Positions 37,595 through 49,469 of a stretch of DNA of 64,000 bases are shown here, piece by piece. Each line of letters begins with the position of its first letter. The first letter of the stretch is position 1. Position numbers and translations under genes: made by a program. Source of the DNA: Lunularia cruciata (lineage: Eukaryota > Streptophyta > Marchantiopsida > Lunulariales > Lunulariaceae); contig OX419757.1 in the NCBI GenBank assembly GCA_948567375.1, forward strand, positions 13,406,974-13,470,973, read 5' to 3'. Under the pieces are notes generated by a model, which saw only the letters and a list, made by a program, of their open reading frames with translations, searched no databases and was not told where the DNA came from.

Positions 37595-38477
37595 TCATAG
37601 AAGTGAGGTCAAGGGGAAATCGGGGTGCAAGAATCGAGAGTGTTGGTGGTATCACCAAGACTCGCTGATCATGGTATCTTGATTGGAGTTCAAGTTTTCC
37701 CTAGTGTGCAGAAGCTTATTTGGTTGATACAAATTTAGTAGTGAGGTAGACGGTGTGCAGAAGCACTGGCCAAATTTTGAGAAAAGAGAGGCAATTTTCA
37801 AGCAGTGGTTGTGATTTTGAGCTCAAGAGGTGAAAGCAAGACCAATTTTTGTGAGTTGGGCTCAAAAAGTGAAATTGAAGGTGGAATTGGGAACCTATCC
37901 TTGTGAATTTGTGATTTAGAAAACTCACTATTTCAGTTTGGCCCAAGTGGAGAGTTAGCGGAGGATTTTGCAGTTAGCCAACTTTAGGGTTTATGTCAGA
38001 TTTTTGTTGAAGTTTACGTCAAATTTTAGCCAGATTTGGAGGAGTGTTGAAGTAAGTGCAGTACCTGCCCTTACTTTTGATACATCCATGGCTATTTGCA
38101 TTGAGCAATTGGAGCAAAGATTGGCTAGCATGGCCATAGCTTAGAGGAAATTAGACTCGGGTATTGAGGCTTCTACCTCATATGTTGGTGATAGAGATGC
38201 CTTGGATTTCATGTGCGGAGCAACACAGGTACCTCTACCACAGTGACTAGGAGTGCAGAACGTGCTCTAGAGCCTAGAGGAGCATCAATGGAGTTGGACC
38301 CAAAGAGAGGAGAGGTTGGGAGACAAGTCAGATGTCCCTAGTCTTTCATGCTCTCTAAGGCATTGCAGATGATTTCCATGGCTCCTAGACGTCCCAATGC
38401 AAGTGTGGTAGGTGGTGATGGGGTGCATGATAGACTACCTGCTAGTCAGTCATTTGCTACTACACAAACTGAGTCTA

Positions 38478-39214
38478 TGTAATACTCCAAGGACAAGAGA
38501 AGAGAGAAAACAAAAATTGCATACTCAAACATTCGATGCCCCAAGGGAGCACCTTCTCTTTATGATATAGACAAAGAGGATCTCCTCCAAGGAAGCTCCA
38601 CCATAGGATTAGGGACACAGATAGGTGACATTTCAGCAAGCTCCACCCTTGGATTACTTACTTGGATGGGTGACATGTCTGGTCTAGGTCCTATCTGGTT
38701 GGTCAAACAAGCTTTGACCGGAGGGAATCTTTTAGGGAATCTTTCTATAGGAATCTTAGAATCATATGAGTAAGGTACCGTTGGAAAGCTCTCGACGAGA
38801 CAAAGCAGGGGGGAAGGAAGGCCAGCCTTTCCTCTGTTGGGGGCATCTGTACTTTTTCAAGGCCCAATTTTATCCGTTTAGGCTTCCAAAATTGCCTTCA
38901 AAGATTTCAGGCATATTTCGGTTCCTACTCTATTAGTAGAAGTCCCCTTTTGGTGATACCTCTTTTTGATTTGTTTAGTCCATCATGTGTAACATCCTTC
39001 CAGATATTACCAAACCAATTCTCACCTTTAAATCATATGTCTAGCTATTGGTTCTAAGGTTCTCAAGTCTATTTCGGTTTCTGCCCTATTAGTAGAAGTA
39101 CTCTTTTGGTGATACTTCTATCTGATCTATTTCAAACATCATGTCAAACATCATTCTAGATGTTACCAAACCAAATTTCACATCTAGATCATATGGCTAG
39201 CTCTTGGTATTACA
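38478..39214 (-). repeat. Solo LTR of family A, inverted, with 5-bp target duplication
   Basis: A 737-bp sequence starting TGTAATACTCC and ending GGTATTACA, the reverse complement of the family-A LTR at 22307-23003. It is flanked on both sides by GTCTA (38473-38477 and 39215-39219), a perfect 5-bp target site duplication. Solo LTRs arise by recombination between the two LTRs of one element. It sits inside copy B2, so it inserted after B2. Confidence 0.95.
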
Positions 39215-40312
39215 GTCTAGCACAATGTTGGAGATAGCTCAACTGATTATGGATTGCCCTTTAATTTCAACCAATGATATATTTACATTGGAAGTTGATC
39301 CAGCCCCAGTGTTCCGGTTGGTTGCCACACTTTGTGAGAGTAGGGATGATGTGGTTCATGCTTCTAGAGTAGAGGTGGTTGATAGTGGAACTGACTTGGT
39401 TGAGGAGCATGGGATCCGCTCAATGAATAGTGGTTTATGGCAGGTAGCAATGGCTAGACTGGAAGTGTTACCAACTAGACCGGCCTTTGAGCAAGCACTT
39501 TTTACTTGGAGTTGTATTGTTGGATAACCAAAGGAGGATTTTTTTTTGGTGGGACCTTCAAGGAAGGTCTATACCACAAAGGGTCTTACTTGACTTTTGT
39601 GTGCAGCCCTTTATGATGGAGAAGACTGCAATTATTGGTCTGGAATTACGGAAGACCAATGTGGAGAGGTGTCCATTTTAGATCCAAACATCTCTATGTG
39701 GTGGTTTGATATAGTACATTGCACGTGGAGAGCTTGTTCTCCAAGTTTAGCCTGGTCACCCGATTGATAGCTTGGTGGTGAGAGCTCAGGCTATTGTGAC
39801 AATAGCTGAGTCATATGACGTGCTAGTTGGGGGAGTAGTGTTATACCCAATGAGTTTCAAAATTGACTATTGGGAGGAGATAGCCTCCTATAGACCTGGT
39901 TGGCAGTCAAGTGAGTGATGAGTATGTTGCCTACCAATATGCTTCAGTAGTGGCAATCTTGGTTCACTATAGTTTGGGATCGTGGCAGCATCAATTTCAA
40001 TTTTTAGTGGTGCAATTACTTGGCTTGGTGATTTATTGGAGGAGAACGCCCATGTAGAGGATACTCCAATACCATAGGAGATCATTTGGATTTTGGAGTA
40101 TGAGTGAGATTGTTCCATCCACCTTGGATGTTCCATTGTGGAGTTTGGAAGAGGCATTACAACAACATGCAAATTAGTTGGTGCAACAAACTTGGAGTGG
40201 AGCCTTTGTACCACCAAGAGATGAGTGTGAGGATGAGCTTCCACAGTTAATAACCTTGACACCTCTGGATACCACACTCATTGCTTGGCACTATCCAATA
40301 GAGTGAATAAGT

Positions 40313-41149
40313 CTATTGGAGTTGTTTGGTGGAATTAGCACCGGACTAGCTACGGTCCTACAAGCGGGTATACAAGTATAGAGGTACTTGTTTGTGGAGA
40401 GAGATGAGATTGCTAGGCAAGACTCTCTACATCATGTGGCACACTTGGCTTATCAGTATCTTGAGTTATTATCAATATAAGCAGTCAGGAGTTACCAAAG
40501 GGCCCTACTAACAAACATTTCTTTGTTGGGGGTGCATGATCTTGAGAGACATGAGCATGTTCATTAGGTGATTTTTGGATAGCTATGTTAGAGACATACA
40601 CATGCTGGCCAAGGTTTAGGTCTTGATACCCGTTCTGGTGTGTTTTGGGAGATGTTACGCATACTTTGACATCTCTAGGTCCATCAGTCCATTTCTCCAG
40701 CTTACCTTTTAAGGAATGTTCCTTTGATGGGTGATTCTCGCACTAGGGTGGTGGCAAGTACACATCAAGTCCATTCTTAGATGGGACCTGCTATTATTTT
40801 AGATGCAACCAAAGTGGGATCACAGGCTCATCATCTTCATCTTTGGTGGACAAACCTCTTACCTAGAGAGGTTCTACAACGCGCTTATGACGGGATTCAA
40901 TGACTAGACCACATCATTGTTGATGCCATCTTGGATGATGAGCGTCAATCTCAGATGGTCATAGTGGCTGATAGGTCATTGATGGTAGTGGTGAACATAT
41001 TTGGATAGACTAGAGTTCTTTTTCCCACACTTATGAGTTTCCCAAGCTCTCATACTTTTTGAGAGAGAGGTCTTGGTTTGGTTTGGAACTCATAGTTACA
41101 GCAATTGGTGGAGCCCAACTACAATGAGAGAGAGTGGGTGATGGGTTTT
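40313..41149 (+). pseudogene. C5-cytosine DNA methyltransferase-like domain, copy B2
   Basis: Motif I is excellent: LLELFGGISTGLATVL from 40313, the S-adenosylmethionine site, followed by a FVERDEIARQ segment near 40395 that matches the acidic motif II region. Downstream, a GQG-containing motif IV region lies near 40610, a motif VI-like VPLMGDSRT region near 40715, and QLVEPNYNEREWVMGF at 41102-41149, resembling the RExxRLMGF region near the C-terminus of these enzymes. All lie in order in the protease-to-reverse-transcriptase interval of a Ty3/gypsy element. The same layout is found in copy B1. In function it would methylate cytosine in DNA; this copy is a fossil with several breaks. Confidence 0.8.
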
Positions 41150-41869
41150 TGCATTGGTATTATGGCTATTCCAGTAGTATTAAAGGCATCCAAGCATTAG
41201 GCGTTAGGTCAAGCTATGGACCTGAACTATTTGACTTGGATTGTGAGCCTTGGCTTGGCAGAGCAATGTAGGATGTGCTTGATAGGCATCACCACTTGGA
41301 CACTTGTGAGCCTTGTGCCCATTGAGACAATTCAAGCACAGGCTAGGGGCGATGGACCGAGTGGGCAGGGTATTCTTGGGACACAACCAATAGCTACTAG
41401 GAAGAGTGGTCTACTTGGAGTCCATCCAAGTGAGTGTGGTCTACTTGGATTACACCCTTGGTCTACTTGGGATACAGCTAGAGGACGTATGGAGCTTGCA
41501 GCCAAATTAGAGGGATTTTTTCACACTAAGGTTGAGAACTCTAGTAGTTGGAAGCATGACACTACTGCTCCCAAGGGTCTAGTGTAGCAACCAATCAGTA
41601 TGTCTTCCACTCCTACAATAGTTACAGAGGATACTTAGGAGTCAGATCTTGGACCCAAGCTTATAAGAGAGGAAAGACGGAGGGTTTGGAGGTTCTTGAG
41701 GAGCTACATGAGTTGTTTTGCCTTCAGTATGAAGGATTTGGGAGTTCTAATAGGACTTGGTACTTGAATTGAGCTGACTAGCAATACACCAATTTTTTGA
41801 TGTCCTTATTGATATAGTGATATGGAGAGGACATTGATTTAGAGTTGGAGTAGAGACCTTTTTGAGGCT

Positions 41870-43080
41870 GGTTTGGTGGAGATTGCACATGGAGAGTATG
41901 CATCAGCTACAATGATGCCAGCCAAGAACAATATGCATGGCAACTACACAAATAGGTGGATGTGTGGAGATTACCGTCCTATCAACCGACAGACTAGGGT
42001 TGATCAGTATGCCATCCCTACACCGGAAAAGATCTTTGATTTGATTGGGCATGCAAAGGTCTTTAGTACTTTGGATCTTGAGTAAGATATCATCAGTTGC
42101 AAATCAAGGAGGATGATAAGTCCAAAATAACATTTTGAGCCATTGATCCTCATGGCAAGGATGTGTTATATTAGTGGAGGTTCTTACCATTTGGGTTAAA
42201 AAATGCTCTTGTTGAGTTCTAGAGTGTCATGGATAGGATTTTAGCTAGATTGGATTTTGCTTGGTGCTATATTGATGACATTTTGGTCTATAGCACTACG
42301 GTGGAGGAGCATGAGAGAATTATTGGAGATGTTTGAGAGGTTGAGATCTAATGGAGTCAAATTACATTCTCGGAAGTGTAGGTTCTTCCATGAGCAAGTT
42401 GAGTATTTGGGTCACACTATCTACCTTGGAGGACTTGGTGTTTAGCAGACCAAGGTGGAAGTTATTGCATGTATTCCTTGGCGCTATAGATGTGAGCAGA
42501 GTGCGAGCATTCCTTGGGTTAGTAAACTTCTATCGCTGATATATTAGAGGATTTAGTGCCGTAGCCAAGGCCTTGACAAAGCTGACCAAGCTTACATAGG
42601 AATGGTGTTGGGGAGATGAGCAAGAGAGAGCTTTTGTAGAGCTCAAGGAGAGGTTGACATATGCTCCTATTTTGAGGAGCCCGATCAAAGGACAACCACT
42701 TCAAATTCACACTGATTGGAGTATGTTGGAGCTTGGAGCAGTGCTTACCCAACATGATGATGAGGAGAAGGAGTTTGTGATGGCCTATGCTAGTAGCTCC
42801 AACAATTCAGTGGAAGCAACATATAGTTCATACGAAGGAGAGTGCTTGGCAGCAGTTTGGGCAGTAGCACATTTTTTATGTTACCTATTTGGTAACCCCT
42901 TCACTCTCATTGTTGATCATCAACCATTGAAGTAGTTGATGGCATCATACAAGCTTTTAGGGAAGCTTGCATGAGGGGCTCTGATTTTACAAGAGTATGA
43001 TTTCATGGTTATTCATAGACCTGGAATGGTGAACCATGATGTAGATGGGTTGAATAGAAACCCATGTCCTAGCCAATAGG
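41870..43080 (+). pseudogene. Reverse transcriptase and RNase H region of copy B2
   Basis: A Ty3/gypsy reverse transcriptase is recognisable from CGDYRPINRQTRVDQYAIP, KVFSTLDLE, a YIDDILVYS-type catalytic word near 42275, and EQVEYLGHTIYLGG near 42405. RNase H follows with LQIHTDWSMLELGAVLTQHD (about 42700), YSSYEGECLAAVWAVAHF and VDHQPLK. The enzyme copies element RNA into DNA and removes the RNA strand. Fossil; broken. Confidence 0.9.
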
Positions 43081-43495
43081 ATCAGATTAGAGCATGTTTG
43101 CATGGTGAGACAAATGAGGAGATGGTGCCAAGTTGACATGCATCTGCCTTTCTCTATATATTTTTTGAGACTTTGGTGATATCTCTCTCAGTACATACAG
43201 GAGGAGTTATTGAGGTCACAAATCCAAAGAGTGAAGATATTAATACAATTCAACAAGACATTCATGATGATGTCTTAGTGATAGATTATCTTTGCATTGG
43301 TGTTGTGGGTGACATAGTTGGGGCCAAGGAGAGAGACCGTGTTCTTTAGCAAGCTAGACGGTTTAGATTGGAGAGTAGACACCTTTGTGTGTATGGGAGG
43401 ATGGTAGAGTATGAGTAGTATCACTTCCATCTCAAAGACCACAATTGGTTTTTCATGCTCACAAGGAGCTAGGACATTTTGGAGTAAAGTGTACC

Positions 43496-43907
43496 TGTAA
43501 CAATATGGAGTTTAGCAACAAAGTTAGTAAGGCTAATGAAGTAGCAAATAAGACAAATTAGTCTAGAATATTCTAGAAGTATCTAGAAAGCTTCTTGGGA
43601 AGCTTTCTTGCTAGCTTAACTTGCACCTCAAGTAAGTAGCTTCTAGAAGGTTCTAACTAGCTTAGCTTACATGCCAAGTAAGTGACTTCTAGAAGAAAGC
43701 TTCTTGAGAAGCTTCCCAATTAACTTAGCTTGCACTCCAAGAAAGCGGCTCAAGGAAGCTTCTTGAGAAGCTTCTCAAGAGCCTTGTATGATCCCTATAA
43801 ATACAAGAGCCAAAGCTCATGCTAGGCATTTGGAGTTTTCCCTCATTCAAATGTCCAAATGTGAGCTTCCATTCTCCTCTTTCTCTCCTTGGTCACAATC
43901 TTTTATA
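43496..43907 (+). repeat. Solo LTR of family C, plus orientation, with target duplication
   Basis: It begins TGTAACAATATGGAGTTTAG and ends near CTTTTATA. GTACC flanks it at 43491-43495 and 43908-43912, a perfect 5-bp target site duplication. It is roughly 85% similar by eye to the reverse complement of 49053-49465. It contains TATAAATAC near 43796 and GAA/TTC heat-shock-like modules upstream. Only 9 bp separate it from the inverted LTR of the full family-C element. Confidence 0.9.
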
Positions 43908-43916
43908 GTACCTATA

Positions 43917-44268
43917 TGTAAAAGACCAAAATCGAGGAGAGAAATAGGATATTTATAGGTAGCATACAAGACTCTTGAAGCTTCTCAAGAAGCTTCCTTG
44001 ACCCGCTTTCTTGGAGTGCAAGCCAAGTTAACAAGGAAGCTTCTCAAGAAGCTTTCTTCTAGAAGCCGTCTACTTGGCGTGCAAGCTAAGCTAGTTAGAA
44101 GCTTCTAGAAGCTTCCTTCTAGAAGCTACCTGCTTAGGGCGCAAGTTAACTAGTTGGGAAGCTTCCCAAGAAGCTTCTTAGATGCTTCTAGAATATTCTA
44201 GGCTATTTTGTCTTATTCTCTACTTTGTAAGCTCGACTAACTTTGTCTCTAAACTCCATATTGTTACA
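43917..44268 (-). repeat. 3' LTR of family C
   Basis: It starts TGTAAAAGACC on the + strand and ends TGTTACA. It is about 60-75 bp shorter than the 5' LTR because of a single length difference near the left end. I count about 11 substitutions in roughly 310 aligned bases. Confidence 0.93.
44098..44115. promoter_or_regulatory. Heat-shock-element-like array in family-C LTR
   Basis: GAAgcTTCtaGAAgcTTC: four alternating GAA and TTC modules at exact 5-bp phase, the consensus bound by heat-shock factors. Further GAAGCTTC and TTCTAGAA modules fill the rest of the LTR (for example around 43985, 44040 and 44065), and the same clusters occur in the 5' LTR and the solo LTR. They lie upstream of TATAAATA in transcription order. 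Confidence 0.6.
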
Positions 44269-47200
44269 TATTCCTTTGCCGCTAGTTGGTGACATCCTCG
44301 TCGCCAGTAAAGCTTCGAAGTCCTTGATGGCCATCTGTGCATTCAGGAGGTGAGAAAGAGGTTCCCATGTGGCATCATGAAGAGGATACCCTTTCCAAAG
44401 GACCTTGTACTCCGTATGTTGGCAACGGCCTTGTTGAATATGGCGACGCGCAAGGATACGATCAACTTTCTACTCCTCATGATCATTGATAGGGATAGGA
44501 AGAGGGGGAGGTTGGACTCGAGAGGAAAAGGAAGAAGGGTTAGGAACAAAGGGTTTTAACTTGGAAACATGAAAGACAAGATGGATACGCATGTGACAAG
44601 GCAAGGCAAGTCGATAAGCAACAAGAGAGACATTGTGGGTGATATCAAAGGGTCCTATCCAATTAGGGGCAAGTTTACAAACTTGGGTATCAAGTGGGAG
44701 AGGGAGGTTACTAGAGGATAGCATGACTTTATCACCAACTTCAAAGGTGAGATCACGACGATAATGGTCCGCATATTGTTTTTGGCGATTCTGAGCAACA
44801 AGGAGGTGAGATTTGGCTTGTTGGAGAGATTGGGATATAGTGGTCAAGAATGTAGAAGTATGAGGAACCTGAGAGGGAGGGGGAGCAAGAAGAGAATCTG
44901 GAACAAGCGGATCTTGGCCAAAATTGAGAAAGAATGGAGAAAATTCGGTGCTTGCTTGTTTGGAATTGTTGTAGGTAAATTTTGCAGCTGCAAGACATTC
45001 ATCCCAGTTGGTATGGTGGACATTGACAAAGGCCCGCAACATATCCTCCAATGTACGATTGGCGCATTTGGTTTGTCCATCAGTTTGAGGATGATAGGTT
45101 GTGGATAAAGCAAGCTTGGTGCCGAGTATTTGGAAGAGTGCTTGCCAAAACTTCCCGGTAAATCGAGGATCTTGGTTGGAGATGAGTACACATGGCATCC
45201 CATGATGCTTGAAGACATTGTCGAAGTAGATTTGCGCTAAGGTTGGAGCATTCATGCTATCACAGGTTGTGCTAAGTGGATTTGCTTACTAAGCTTATCC
45301 ACAAATACCACAATTGCGGTGTGTCCTTGTTTTGTCTTTGGCAAGGATGTGATGAGATCCAAGCTCACATGCTCCCAACGAGCGGATGGAATGGCGAGTG
45401 GTTGAAGGAGTCCACTCGGCTTCTGGTTGCTGGCCTTGTTCCGTTGGCAACTTTCACATGATCAAACAAAGTCTCGAACATCTCGTGTCATGTTAGGCCA
45501 CCACCATTGGCGTTGGAGGGTGCCCAAGGTCTTGTCCACTCCCATGTGACCAACTATTGGTAAATCATGGGCTTCTTGAAGGCGCACAAGTCGAAGATCA
45601 CCTTTGGCTGGAACATAGATCTGGTCTGCATGGAATAAAAGGCCTTCCTTGAAAGAGAAGGTGTTGTACTCCTTGTCGCGTGCTGTTAGACGACCGTGTA
45701 CCATTTGGAAGAAGGGATCTTGTTGTAGAGCTGATTGAAACTCATTATGGACCTTAGGGTCAATGGACATTGTTGTAATTGCCGCCGTGATGAGAGGAAG
45801 ATCCTTCAAATCAGGTCGTCGTGATAGAGCATCGAGGATGACATGGAACCAACCTGGTTTGTACTCAAGTTTGATGTCAAACAATTGGAGTTGCTCTTCC
45901 CATCGATGATGTCAACTCTTCATGTGCTCCAAGTGTAAGGTCTGCAACAATGGTTTGTGATCAGTTTGCATGATCACTTATTTCCCCAAGAGATAATGCC
46001 TCCATACCTTGGTGGCATATACCATTGCAAGTTGTTCCCGATCTTGAGCAAAGTAATTTCTTTCAGCTGTATTTAGTCGGCGAGACACAAAGGCAATAGG
46101 ATGTAGTCCATCGAGAAATTCTTGTTGCAACACAGCTCCAATTGCAAAGTTAGAAGCATCAAAATCAACCACACAAGGTAGTTGAGGATCATATGGTTGA
46201 AGGATAGGTCTTGAAGACACCATATGCTTTAACTTCTGGAATGCTTCTTCATGCTTGGTGGTCCACTGGAAGCTCGAGTTCTTTCCCAAGAGGTCAGTCA
46301 ATGGTGCAGCCACGTGAGCATAATAGTGGATGAATGGTCGGTAAAAACTGGCCAATCCATTGAATGCTCATACTTTTGTAGCATCCTTTGGGGTAGGCCA
46401 ATCAGTAATGGCCTTGATCTTCTCTTCTTCCATCTTGATCTCCTCTAATGAGATCTTATGACCCAAGAAGGTAACCTCCTTCTGCCAAAAAGCACACTTT
46501 GACTTCTTGCAGTAAAATTTCCACTGTCGTAGTTGTCTTAGGACTTCTTGCACATGATTCTTGTGTTCTGCCTCTGTCCTATTATAGATTAAGATATCAT
46601 CTAAGAACACTACCACGGACTGATCCAATAGTCTTTCCAACACACGATGCATCTGATCCATGAAGACTGCTAGAGCATTAGTGAGTCCAAATGGTAGAAC
46701 TCTCTACTCAAAATGTCCATACCTTGTGCGAAAGGCAGTCTTTTGCACGACCTCTCCTTCAATAAGAATTTGCCAATAGCCACTACAAAGATCTAGCTTG
46801 GAAAAGTAGCATGCTCCACTTAATTGGTCAAGCAGGTCATCGATCCGAGGCAAGGGATATGCATTCTTCACGGTTTGCTTATTAAGCCCACAGTAATCAA
46901 TACAGAAACAAAGTCCTCCATCCTTCTTTGGAACAAATAGTACCGGTGCTCCCCACGGAGAGGTACTATGTCGTATGAAATCCTTCTCCAACAACTCTAT
47001 AAGTGTTGTTCGCAACTCCTTTGGTGAGAGCCAATAGATTGGTCTACTCACTGCAGTACTCCCTGGCAATAACTCAATCTTGAAGTGCATACCTCGATCA
47101 GAGGGTAATCCCTTTGGCAGATCATCCGGAAACACATCTGTAAACTCCTAAACTATCCGATCAACCGTTGCTTGATGCGGCACCTGGCCCTCCTCAGATT

Positions 47201-49036
47201 GTTCTTGTGCAATCGGCTTGATCCACACCGCAAATACATACTTATCTTCCTCCAAAGCTTGCTTTATGGCTACTTCATTAACAAACTTCTCTTCTAGGGA
47301 CTCATCTCTCTTCCAAGCTTGCTCCATGGTTGCTTTCTTGGCAAACTTCCCATCTTGGGACTCATCTCCTTTCCAGATTTGCTCTATGGCTACCTTCTCA
47401 ACAAACTTCCCATCTTGGGACTGACTATTCTTAGGTGTCTTACTCAGAGGTGCCAGACAACCTAATCGGAAATTCTTACCTTGGTGTTGTACTTGAATTT
47501 GACGTTGGGTCCAATCGAATTGAACCTTATGACGTTCAAGCCAAGGTAGACCCAGAATGATATCATAGTAGAGGTGCCACTACAAACCTCATACACTCCA
47601 AATACTCCTTCCCAATCTTGAAGGTAACAAGATGCGAGGTGCAGAATGCAAAACCTTTTCTACCATCCGCCATCATCAAACTACTTCCAATCACTGGCTT
47701 GATAGGAATACCCAATTCCTTTGCTACTTGCATAGATATGCAATTCTCTAAACTTCTAGAATCAACCAAAATCCTACAACCCCTATTAGATATCATATCT
47801 TGCAAGTGAAGCAGACTTGCATAGGTCAAGCCTTCAATCCCATTGGAACTAATCAAGCTCCCTGTAGGTGGCTCAAAATCTCATATTGGGATTCTTCATT
47901 TCCCTGATCATTTTTTTCCACAAACTCCATCTGGGCAACTTGTCGAGGTCGCCCATTCCTAAGTGGACATTCAGCAATGCGATGTCCAACTTGGCAACAA
48001 TAAAAGCAACCTCCATTTTGTCATAATCTTTCTCTATCTACTGTGCCAAGTGGTCTTCATTGGATAGCATCAATCTCCATTGGTACCGGTTCTTCCACTC
48101 GTGGTAATGGTAGGTTTTGTGTAGGTCGAGGTCAAGACCAAGTTGTTACAACTAAGGAATCAAAACGCTCAGCCAATTGCATGGCTTCTTCAACGTTTTG
48201 TGGCTCTCGCATGGTCACCTCCAATCTGGTTCTTGACTTCAATCCTCACACAATTGATCCAGAACTTCACCTTCTTGGATATTTGGAATTTGCATGATGA
48301 TATTCTGAAATTGTGTGATGTAGCTTCTCACTGAGCCAATCTGCCTCAACTCTGCCAATTTATCTTGTGCAGCTCGGGTGGCATTTATAGTCTAAAATCG
48401 ACCAAGTATTGCATCCTTGAATTCTGCCCATGTCAAAATTGGTGTAACAATTTGTTGTTCAGCTCTTTCTACTCGGAATTGCCACCAAAGTTTTGCCACG
48501 CCATCCAATTGGCTAGAAGCCAAGAGAATTTGTTTCCGCTCGTCTTGAAGATTGGTGGCTTCAAAGTAACGTTCACAGTCAAACACAAAATTCTCCACTA
48601 TGCTTGGAAGATTCTTGCCTTCAAACACCTTGGGTTTCGGAAATTGAATGCGATCTTCTCCATCTCAAATTGGCACTCTGTCTATCTATTCTCGTTGTTG
48701 CTGGTCTCGTTCATCCAACAATCAAGTAAGATGCTCGATTTGTTGTTGCATTGCAAGGATAACATCCGGTATTGCCACCATCGCTACTACTCTATTCCAC
48801 TACCCTCAATTTATCTAGTTGATTAACACATAGATACAACACGTCCACCGTTCTCCATAAGTTACAACTGGAAGTATCAAGGGTTCCTCTGACACGGTGA
48901 TCATATGTAGAAAATCCTGCCCAAAGCGTGAGGTGATGAATTGTGTGAAACAATGCTTTGGTAATATCTGGACATGAAAGTCCCAATGGTTTGGCGGAAG
49001 TGGATTTGGTGGTCCATAAATTCCATCCATCCCATT

Positions 49037-49052
49037 CCTGCTCTGATACCAA
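49037..49052 (-). other. Primer binding site of family C
   Basis: Read on the minus strand this is TTGGTATCAGAGCAGG, directly inside the 5' LTR. TGGTATCAGAGC is the standard plant LTR-retroelement site complementary to the 3' end of initiator methionine tRNA, which primes minus-strand DNA synthesis. Confidence 0.93.
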
Positions 49053-49465
49053 TGTAAAAGACCAAAACCAAGGAGAGAAATAGGAGAATGGAAACTCACA
49101 TTGGGACACTTGAATGAGGGAAAACTCCGAATGCCTTGCATGAGCTTTGGCCTTGGTATTTATAGGTAGCATACAAGACTCTTGAAGCTTCTCAAGAAGC
49201 TTCCTTGACCCACTTTCTTGGAGTGCAAGCCAAGTTAACTAGGAAGCTTCTCAAGAAGCTTTCTTCTAGAAGCCGCCTACTTGGCGTGCAAGCTAAGCTA
49301 GTTAGAAGCTTCTTTCTAGAAGCTACCTGCTTAGGGCATAAGTTAACTGGTTGGGAAGCTTCCCAAGAAGCTTCTTAGATGCTCCTAGAATATTCTAGGC
49401 TATTTTTTCTTATTCTCTACTTTGTAAGCCCGACTAACTTCATCTCTAAACTCCATATTGTTACA
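49053..49465 (-). repeat. 5' LTR of family C
   Basis: 413 bp; in element orientation TGTAACAATATGG to GTCTTTTACA. It contains a TATAAATACC promoter word (minus strand, near 49160) preceded by many GAAGCTTC palindromes. Confidence 0.95.
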
Positions 49466-49469
49466 TATA

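Larger units (their letters stand above)
43917..49465 (-). mobile_element. Family-C Ty3/gypsy chromovirus, both LTRs present
   Basis: A 5.5-kb element on the minus strand, flanked by TATA (43913-43916 and 49466-49469). From the right: 5' LTR (49053-49465), primer site (49037-49052), gag (about 48392-48830), CCHC zinc knuckle near 47990 (CFYCCQVGHRIAEC), protease (47563-47856), reverse transcriptase (46368-47135, VVFLDDILIY), RNase H (45978-46355), integrase (44470-45884) and a chromodomain (about 44290-44480), then the 3' LTR (43917-44268). It looks structurally complete but its reading frames have several breaks. The LTRs differ by a few percent, plus a ~75-bp length difference: the youngest large element in the window. 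Confidence 0.95.

Noticed and set aside
44350-45108. Plus-strand frames opposite the family-C integrase
   Set aside because: They are antisense shadows of the minus-strand integrase and chromodomain.
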